Source: a virus
Reading direction: 5' to 3' (one strand)
DNA length: 21,672 bases
Virus record (IMG/VR): IMGVR_UViG_3300006641_000214
Location: 1-21,672 of that record
Shown: in pieces, positions 1 through 4,913 of the stretch
How the letters are laid out: every line of letters begins with the position of its first letter
How positions within the stretch are numbered: the stretch's first letter is position 1
Made by a program: the position numbers and the translations under genes
Notes under the pieces: generated by a model
Told to the model about the DNA's origin: nothing
Database searches by the model: none
What the model saw: the letters and a program-made list of their open reading frames with translations, nothing else

Positions 1-216
1 GCGTACCAGGGTAGACACGGGCTGATCGGCCCCATTACCCTGCACTCAGCCAAGAAGACCACCAATGTGGTGGAATTCCTGCAAGACCAATTGGATGAGA
101 TAGAGTCCATCAGGTACGAAGTGGTAGACAAGAAGGATACTGCTATCCACAATATCATTGACGAAATCGTCAATCTGTACCTTACTACCCTTTACAAACT
201 CAAGTTTCTGGCATAG
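1..216 (+). CDS. C-terminal end of a phage protein, unknown function (5' end outside window)
   Basis: An open frame enters at base 1 and ends at TAG 214-216, giving the last 71 residues of a protein whose start lies to the left. The visible part is mostly helical in character, with acidic and hydrophobic alternation (LDEIESIRYEVVDKKD) and a hydrophobic C-terminus ending YKLKFLA. I do not recognise the family. It lies 7 bp before the next gene on the same strand, ahead of scaffold and coat genes, so it probably belongs to the late head-gene operon. A portal C-terminus is possible but not supported by any motif I can see. Confidence 0.6.
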   Translation, partial: AYQGRHGLIGPITLHSAKKTTNVVEFLQDQLDEIESIRYEVVDKKDTAIHNIIDEIVNLYLTTLYKLKFLA

Positions 217-223
217 GTGACTC

Positions 224-508
224 ATGGGATTGAAAGACACGACCAACAACCTCGGGTTTGAACAGATCACCGATCTGTCCTCTGCGGTTGGGTTGACCAT
301 TCCCACGAACCCATTCTATCCCACAAGGGTGTTTATCGTTGCTGAGGGCAACAACATCCGGTGGAGGGACGATGGCACCAACCCTACGGCTTCTGTGGGT
401 ATGATACTGATACAGAACAACGTGCTATCGTATGATGGTGACTTGAAGAAGATTAAGTTCATTCAGACTGGCGCAGGTGCCAAGCTGAACATCAGTTATT
501 ACGCTTGA
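224..508 (+). CDS. Small putative virion protein (94 aa)
   Basis: This 94-residue protein lies just upstream of the scaffold gene. The sequence looks like a small beta-sandwich, with alternating polar and hydrophobic stretches (RVFIVAEGNNIRWRDDGTNP, then IKFIQTGAGAKLNISYYA at the C-terminus). The pattern of RWRDDGTNPTASVG followed by a GDLKKIKFIQ strand and a closing LNISYYA resembles small proteins often coded in phage head modules, but no function is established that I can name. The ATG at 224 follows a GGTGACTC segment, a weak ribosome-binding site overlapping the end of the previous gene. Its place in the operon suggests a structural or head-decoration role; this is inference. Confidence 0.7.
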   Translation: MGLKDTTNNLGFEQITDLSSAVGLTIPTNPFYPTRVFIVAEGNNIRWRDDGTNPTASVGMILIQNNVLSYDGDLKKIKFIQTGAGAKLNISYYA

Positions 509-556
509 TGAAAAACCCTACTGGCGGGGAACACCAGGGTACTTACGGGTACAACA

Positions 557-1324
557 ATGTCTGATGATGTAAGCGTAGCGGACGCTCAAACCGCGCAGGA
601 ACCGGTACAGACGGCAGTATCGGCACCCGAGATCCAGAAGCCGGAGGACAACCAGCAGGTACCCAAGACCTTCACACAAGAAGAGTTGGACGCCATTGTT
701 GGGAAACGTCTTGCAAGAGAGCAGAGAAAGTGGGAGCGCGAACAGCAACTGCGTATGCAGGAGCAGCCCAAAGCCCCTCAAGAACTGCCGTCTGCTGACA
801 AGTTTGAATCAGTTGAGGAGTATGCCGAGGCATTGGCTGCTCGCAAGGCTGAGGAACTGTTGGCAAACAGACAGCAGCAACAGAGAGAGCAGGAGGCAAT
901 GCGCCACTACTTCGACAAGGAAGAGGAGGCGATGGAAAAGTATGACGACTATAAACAGGTCGCATACAACCCCAATATCCCGATCTCCCAAGTCATGGCT
1001 GAGACTATCCGTGGCTCTGATATAGGCCCGGACCTGGCGTACTACCTCGGGTCTAACCCGCAGGAAGCACACCGGATCAGTCAGCTTCCGGCTTACTTGC
1101 AGGCTAAAGAAATCGGGAAGTTGGAACTCAAGTTAGAGTCTAACCCCCCTGCAAAGAAAACATCGTCTGCGCCTGCTCCCATCAATCCGATCACCCCAAC
1201 GGGTGGTTCTGGTGGACGGTACGACACCACTGATCCTCGGTCTATCAAGACCATGACGGCGTCAGAATGGATCGAAGCCGAAAACCAGCGGATGATGAAG
1301 AAGATGCAGAACCAAAGGTACTAG
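557..1324 (+). CDS. Capsid scaffolding protein
   Basis: A 255-aa, highly charged and Gln/Glu-rich protein upstream of the coat gene, as expected of the internal scaffold that directs procapsid assembly and then leaves. Residues 1-40 are acidic and low in complexity, residues 40-70 (FTQEELDAIVGKRLAREQRK) and 85-135 look like long helices or coiled coil, and residues 200-225 are a Pro/Ser/Gly linker. The C-terminus (WIEAENQRMMKKMQNQRY) is a basic helix, matching the coat-binding C-terminal end known for P22-type scaffolds. The FTQEELDAIVGKRLARE block is common in phage scaffold families. The stop TAG (1322-1324) overlaps the stop of the opposing HNH gene. The C-terminus looks complete, so the HNH insertion did not truncate it. 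Confidence 0.85.
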   Translation: MSDDVSVADAQTAQEPVQTAVSAPEIQKPEDNQQVPKTFTQEELDAIVGKRLAREQRKWEREQQLRMQEQPKAPQELPSADKFESVEEYAEALAARKAEELLANRQQQQREQEAMRHYFDKEEEAMEKYDDYKQVAYNPNIPISQVMAETIRGSDIGPDLAYYLGSNPQEAHRISQLPAYLQAKEIGKLELKLESNPPAKKTSSAPAPINPITPTGGSGGRYDTTDPRSIKTMTASEWIEAENQRMMKKMQNQRY

Positions 1325-1950
1325 AACAAGATTTTGTAATCAGGAAAGTTCTCAGAAAGGCACCTTTTACGGATTGTGAACCTATGAATGCCAGTGGCGT
1401 TGGAAGCATCAGCAAAGGATCGGTACTCAACTCCCAAAACGGAACATCCAGTGTTTCGGTGGTGGTTGAGGCTTCTTTGCCGTTTGGATTCCTCGCTATA
1501 GGGCGCTCTGGCAAATTTGGGGCGCTTGCGACCGATCAAGGCAGCACGTTGTTTGGCTTTGGTTTCCTCGGAGGTAACCTTGCCAAGCCGGTATTGTCTG
1601 ATCTTGTCGCGGGTTTCCTCGGATCGGATGTATCTTGCGCTTTGAGCAAGATCTTCTCCGTGCCTGCCAGACAAGTGTTCGGTGGCAGTCAAGCACTCAA
1701 GGTTTTCAATTCTATTGTCGGTTTTTATATTGTTGATGTGATGAACTTGTTTGAGAGGGTCAAAGCCTTCCATCCAGGATTGAGCAACAACCCTATGAAG
1801 AAGGCCTCTTCTGCCAATAGAAAAGTATCCATCTTTTCTAAGCAACGGAGCAAAAGGGAGCAACTTTCTGAGAACTTTTCCGCATTGGGATACGGCAAAA
1901 AGGTGGTCGAAGAATCGGTATTCGATTCCGTCTACAGTGATGCTTTTCAT
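1321..1950 (-). CDS. HNH homing endonuclease with NUMOD repeats
   Basis: A 209-aa protein on the strand opposite to all surrounding head genes. Residues about 51-89 hold an HNH_3-type nuclease core: LLHRVVAQSW with the first His at 52, then VHHINNIKTDNRIENLECLT with the His pair at 70-71 and Asn 79/83. Residues about 109-160 carry NUMOD3-like repeats (SEETRDKIRQ, SEETKAKQRAALIG, YSEESKRQR), and residues 168-200 resemble NUMOD1, a helix-turn-helix DNA-binding module (VLGVEYRSFADASNATGIHR). This is the usual plan of a free-standing phage homing endonuclease that cuts relatives lacking it. The start ATG has GAGGA 6 bases upstream. Scaffold and coat on either side look whole, so this is an intergenic insertion rather than an intron. 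It needs its own minus-strand promoter or antisense transcription. Confidence 0.92.
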   Translation of the reverse strand: MKSITVDGIEYRFFDHLFAVSQCGKVLRKLLPFAPLLRKDGYFSIGRRGLLHRVVAQSWMEGFDPLKQVHHINNIKTDNRIENLECLTATEHLSGRHGEDLAQSARYIRSEETRDKIRQYRLGKVTSEETKAKQRAALIGRKRPKFARAPYSEESKRQRSLNHHRNTGCSVLGVEYRSFADASNATGIHRFTIRKRCLSENFPDYKILF

Positions 1951-2011
1951 GGTGCGTCCTCGGATGATTATGGGATCTCCATTCTAACATAAACTTTTCA
2001 AGAGGTGTAAC

Positions 2012-3214
2012 GTGAGTAATTCGCTACTTACTATAGACATGATCACCCGTAAGGCCCTCCAGATCCTGGAGAACAACTTGGTGATCACCCGCAACGTAAA
2101 CCGCCAGTACGATGACAGCTTTGCTGTCGAAGGTGCCAAGATCGGTTCTACGCTCCGTATCCGTCTGCCGGACCGCGCTCTGGTAACTGACGGTGCCGCC
2201 CTGCAAGTTCAGGACGACAACGAGCAGTACACCACGCTGACGGTTGCTCAACAAAAGCACATCGGCATCAACTTCACCTCCGCAGAACTCACCATGCAGT
2301 TGGATGACTTCGCAGAGCGTGTACTGAAGCCTCGCGTAAGCCAGCTTGCTGCCTCTATCGACGCAGACGTTGCTAACGCATACAAGAGCATCTATGCCTC
2401 TGTTGGTACGCCGGGTACTACCCCGTCTACCTCTCTGGTACTGCTCCAAGGTCAGCAGAAGCTGAACGAAGCGGCCGCTGGTATGGCTCCTCGCTTTGCC
2501 ACCGTCAACCCTGCTGCCAACGCCAACTTGGTAGAAGGCATGAAGGGCTTCTTCAACCCCGTTGACACGATCAGCCGCCAGTTCAAGGCCGGTATGATGG
2601 GTCAGGGCGTGCTTGGCTATGACGAGATCAATATGTCTCAGTCTATCGTCAATCACACTACCGGCTCTTGGGGTACTGGTATCACTGTCGGCACGACCGT
2701 CAGCACCCAGGGCGCTTCCACGCTGGACATCAGCTTCACCGGTTCCAGCAAGACTTGGAACGTGGGCGACGTGTTCACGATTGCCAACGTCTACGCTGTC
2801 AACCCGCAGACCCGTCAATCGACCGGTTCGCTCCAGCAGTTCGTTGTGACCGAGGCGCTTTCTGCTTCTTCCAGCGGCACGCTGAAAATCAGCCCTGCGA
2901 TCTACACTTCCAGCCAGGCTCTTGCCACGGTTGATAGCTTCCCGCAGTCTGGTGCAGCCGTCACGATGCTCGGTTCTGCCAGCAGCCAATACGCGCAAAA
3001 CCTTGTGTACCACAAGGATGCCATCACCTTCGCCACGGCCGACCTTGTTCTGCCGCAGGGCGTAGACATGGCTTCGCGTCAGGTTCACAACGGCATTTCG
3101 ATGCGTATTGTTCGTCAGTACGACATCAACAATGACCGTATGCCTTGCCGTATCGACGTTCTGTATGGCTACTCGGTCATCAGACCGCAGATGGCTTGCC
3201 GGATGTGGGGCTAA
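2012..3214 (+). CDS. Major capsid protein, P22 gp5 (coat) family
   Basis: A 400-aa protein that resembles the P22 coat family (gp5, HK97 fold, 430 aa in P22). The N-terminus, with MITRKALQILENNLVITRNV followed by a GSTLRIRLPDRALV segment, and the HIGINFTSAELTMQLDDFAE stretch are typical of this family. A Ser/Thr/Gly-rich middle (about residues 218-300) probably corresponds to the inserted surface domain seen in P22 coat. The C-terminal part includes a QGVDMASRQVHNGISMRIVR segment. Translation starts at GTG 2012, with AAGAGGTG 5-12 bases upstream. Codon use is regular and G/C-richer than in the preceding HNH gene, as expected of a highly expressed gene. It normally follows the scaffold directly; here the HNH gene separates them. 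Confidence 0.92.
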   Translation: MSNSLLTIDMITRKALQILENNLVITRNVNRQYDDSFAVEGAKIGSTLRIRLPDRALVTDGAALQVQDDNEQYTTLTVAQQKHIGINFTSAELTMQLDDFAERVLKPRVSQLAASIDADVANAYKSIYASVGTPGTTPSTSLVLLQGQQKLNEAAAGMAPRFATVNPAANANLVEGMKGFFNPVDTISRQFKAGMMGQGVLGYDEINMSQSIVNHTTGSWGTGITVGTTVSTQGASTLDISFTGSSKTWNVGDVFTIANVYAVNPQTRQSTGSLQQFVVTEALSASSSGTLKISPAIYTSSQALATVDSFPQSGAAVTMLGSASSQYAQNLVYHKDAITFATADLVLPQGVDMASRQVHNGISMRIVRQYDINNDRMPCRIDVLYGYSVIRPQMACRMWG

Positions 3215-3241
3215 CAGGTTTAACTACAGGAGATTACGACA

Positions 3242-3493
3242 ATGGCAATTCCTAACGGTGGCGGCACTTATCAAGTGTCTGACGGCAACACTAGCGCAGC
3301 TAAATCCCTTGGCGGCTCTACGCTGTTGTTTGCTTCTGGCGCAGGCATCTACTTCCTTGACACGGCTATCACGGCTAACACCACGACTACCGATGCTGTT
3401 GCTGGATCGTTCGGCATGACCACAAACGCAACTGGGCGTGGCAAGCTGTTCTATTCCGATGGCACCAAGTGGCAGTTTGCTGCAATCAGCTAA
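3242..3493 (+). CDS. Small putative capsid-associated protein (83 aa)
   Basis: An 83-aa Gly/Thr/Ala/Ser-rich protein immediately after the coat gene, with a strong ribosome-binding site (AGGAGA, 9 bases before ATG 3242). The sequence is beta-strand-like throughout with few charged residues, and ends with GRGKLFYSDGTKWQFAAIS. The ending resembles short repeats found in phage decoration and tail proteins in which a (Y/F)SDGTKW strand closes a beta domain. I do not recognise a named family. The location, small size and strong initiation site suggest a head-decoration or head-fibre protein made in quantity. A hairpin with a T-rich tail follows eight bases after its stop codon. Confidence 0.72.
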   Translation: MAIPNGGGTYQVSDGNTSAAKSLGGSTLLFASGAGIYFLDTAITANTTTTDAVAGSFGMTTNATGRGKLFYSDGTKWQFAAIS

Positions 3494-3500
3494 CCTGAAT

Positions 3501-3525
3501 GGCCCTCGCAAGGGGGCCTTTCTTT
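3501..3525 (+). terminator. Hairpin with T-rich tail (intrinsic terminator or attenuator)
   Basis: GGCCC (3501-3505) can pair with GGGCC (3514-3518) across an 8-base loop, followed by TTTCTTT. It lies between the 3242 and 3538 genes, downstream of the coat gene. As the operon continues, it probably acts as a partial terminator that lowers expression of downstream genes relative to coat. Confidence 0.6.
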
Positions 3526-3537
3526 AAGGAGAAGATC

Positions 3538-3969
3538 ATGCCAAATACCAAGTCAATCGGTATTGCGTATGAAGACCAGTATTTGAATGGTGCCACCATT
3601 GACAACACTGTCATCGGTGCTACCACGCCTGCTGCTGGATCTTTCGCTACGCTGTCGGCTACTCAACTTAAGTTGAACGCTCCGGTTTCAAAGACCGCTT
3701 CGTTCACTTTGGGCGATACCGAGAACTTCATCATTGCAAACGGTGCATCAGCCAACGTCACGGTTACGCTTCCCACTGCCTCAGCCAACACTGGCCGGGT
3801 TCTGGTAATCAAAAACCTGTCGGCTACCTACACCGTCATTTCGGCTAGTTCCAACGTGAAACCCCGCACCTCCGGCACTGCTGGTACGGCCATTCTTGCT
3901 GCCTCGGCAGGAGCATGGGCGATCCTGGTATGTGATGGAACCGACTGGGTTGTCATGGCTGGCAACTAA
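3538..3969 (+). CDS. Putative structural protein (143 aa)
   Basis: A 143-aa Ala/Thr/Ser-rich beta protein. I chose ATG 3538 rather than the upstream in-frame ATG at 3499, because AAGGAG sits at 3526-3531 with a 6-base spacer and the earlier ATG lies inside the terminator hairpin. Residues 20-45 (ATIDNTVIGATTPAAGSFAT) match a motif very common in phage tail and fibre proteins, in which an 'IGxxTPAAGxFTxL' strand repeat precedes a beta domain. The second half (FIIANGASANVTVTLPTA ... GRVLVIKNLSATYTVISA) resembles phage fibre or decoration beta-sandwich domains. This suggests a head fibre, decoration or small fibre protein; the exact role is not determined. A strong hairpin terminator begins five bases after its stop. 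Confidence 0.8.
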   Translation: MPNTKSIGIAYEDQYLNGATIDNTVIGATTPAAGSFATLSATQLKLNAPVSKTASFTLGDTENFIIANGASANVTVTLPTASANTGRVLVIKNLSATYTVISASSNVKPRTSGTAGTAILAASAGAWAILVCDGTDWVVMAGN

Positions 3970-3973
3970 GGAG
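3968..3973 (+). promoter_or_regulatory. Shine-Dalgarno sequence separated from its start codon by a hairpin
   Basis: AAGGAG overlaps the stop codon of the 3538 gene and lies 27 bases before ATG 4001, too far for normal use. The intervening 3974-3991 segment forms a G/C hairpin. If the hairpin is looped out, 9 bases remain between the Shine-Dalgarno sequence and the ATG, a workable spacing. No other ribosome-binding site precedes ATG 4001. Confidence 0.45.
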
Positions 3974-3996
3974 AGGGGGTTTCGGCCCCCTTTTTT
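3974..3996 (+). terminator. Strong intrinsic terminator-like hairpin
   Basis: AGGGGG (3974-3979) pairs with CCCCCT (3986-3991) around a TTTCGG loop, with a run of six T residues at 3991-3996. This is a textbook Rho-independent terminator on the + strand, placed five bases after the stop of the 3538 gene. The T run ends only four bases before the next start codon, so read-through must occur for the tail genes unless another promoter exists. Confidence 0.8.
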
Positions 3997-4000
3997 AACT

Positions 4001-4192
4001 ATGTATGTAATCTACCTGAAACACCCTCGACACGGCACCAAAGTGGCTATCTCCGACATGGAGGCCTCTGCGGATGAAGAGAACGGATGGGTGCGCTATA
4101 ATCCGGTTACGCCGTCTAAAGACGATGCGGCTCCTGTTAATGAACTGGAAGTGAGAAGGCGAGGTAGACCCCCCAAACAAGTTCAAGGGTGA
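4001..4192 (+). CDS. Small hypothetical protein with basic C-terminus (63 aa)
   Basis: A 63-aa protein starting MYVIYLKHPRHGTKVAISDM and ending in a basic, Pro-containing tail (EVRRRGRPPKQVQG) that resembles an AT-hook (RGRP core). The open frame extends further left, but the upstream part overlaps the preceding structural gene in another frame; ATG 4001 is the sensible start. The N-terminal half (KHPRHGTKVAISDMEA, then GWVRYNP) resembles small phage proteins coded between coat and tail-connector genes. No function is known to me. The start codon sits immediately after a strong terminator-like hairpin and has no adjacent ribosome-binding site. Confidence 0.65.
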   Translation: MYVIYLKHPRHGTKVAISDMEASADEENGWVRYNPVTPSKDDAAPVNELEVRRRGRPPKQVQG

Positions 4193-4195
4193 CGC

Positions 4196-4909
4196 ATGTC
4201 GTATACAGCCAAACAGCTTATTGAAGGTGCGCTGAGACTGATAGGCCAGTTGGCTGAGGGTGAGACTGTCGGATACGACACCGCCAACGACTGCCTCCTT
4301 GCCATGAACCAGATGATAAGTTCATGGTCTACGGAACGTCTTGCTGTCTTCTCTACTCAAGATCAGGTGTTGACCTGGCCGGCTAACACCATCAGCCAGA
4401 CCTTGGGACCGACCGGTTCCCTTGTTGGTCAACGGCCTATCCTTCTGGATGATTCCACCTACTTCCGTGACCCGCAGACCAACGTGTCTTACGGAATAAA
4501 AATCATCAACCAGAATCAATATAACGGGATTGCCGTTAAAACGGTTACGTCTACTTATCCACAGGTCATGTGGATCAATATGACGTACCCCGATATTGAG
4601 GTGTATGTTTACCCCAAGCCTACCAGATCATTGGAGTTCCACTTTGTTTCCGTGGAACCTTTGTCTGAGGCTGCTGACCTTAACACGGTGCTGACCTTCC
4701 CGCCTGGATACCTGAGAGCGTTCCGGTATTGCTTGGCCTGTGAGATTGCCCCCGAGTTTGGGGTAGAGCCGCCACCGCAAGTCGTCAAGGTAGCCATCAC
4801 TGCCAAGCGGGACTTGAAGCGGATCAACAATGGAAACGATGTAATGAGCCTGCCGTACTCCGTTGTGGCGAATCGTCAACGCTTCAACATCTACGCAGGG
4901 AACTACTAG
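4196..4909 (+). CDS. P22 gp4-like tail accessory factor (head-completion/adaptor protein)
   Basis: A 237-aa protein. The N-terminal segment, with an LIEGALRLIGQLAEGET block followed by DCLLAMNQMISSWSTERL, is the typical start of the P22 gp4 tail accessory factor family. This protein binds beneath the portal after packaging, closes the DNA exit channel and forms the platform for gp10. The central IKIINQNQYNGIAVKTVTST and the later VYVYPKP and FPPGYLRAFRYCLACEIAPEFG segments also fit the family. P22 gp4 is shorter (166 aa); the longer form is common in distant relatives. ATG 4196 follows AAGGGTGA, which overlaps the preceding stop. The gp10-like gene follows after four bases, as in P22, which supports the assignment. 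Confidence 0.88.
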   Translation: MSYTAKQLIEGALRLIGQLAEGETVGYDTANDCLLAMNQMISSWSTERLAVFSTQDQVLTWPANTISQTLGPTGSLVGQRPILLDDSTYFRDPQTNVSYGIKIINQNQYNGIAVKTVTSTYPQVMWINMTYPDIEVYVYPKPTRSLEFHFVSVEPLSEAADLNTVLTFPPGYLRAFRYCLACEIAPEFGVEPPPQVVKVAITAKRDLKRINNGNDVMSLPYSVVANRQRFNIYAGNY

Positions 4910-4913
4910 GTAT

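Noticed and set aside
508-556. Hairpin between the 94-aa and scaffold genes as a terminator
   Set aside because: ACCCT/AGGGT can pair, but the stem is short and bulged and no T tract follows.
1267-1992. 241-codon + strand ORF opposite the HNH gene
   Set aside because: It starts inside the scaffold gene in another frame, has no recognisable domain or RBS, and the minus strand here carries clear HNH/NUMOD motifs. It is a shadow.
2024-3088. 354-codon minus-strand ORF across the coat gene
   Set aside because: Low-complexity Arg/Gly/Val composition typical of the antisense of a G/C-biased gene; the + strand codes a recognisable coat protein.
3499-3537. Upstream ATG extension of the 143-aa structural protein
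   Set aside because: The start lies in the terminator hairpin and AAGGAG is placed correctly only for ATG 3538.
4863-4913. Upstream ATG extension of the gp10-like protein
   Set aside because: It overlaps gp4 by 47 bases and adds 17 residues not expected in the family; homologues start at the MKTPILG-type N-terminus.
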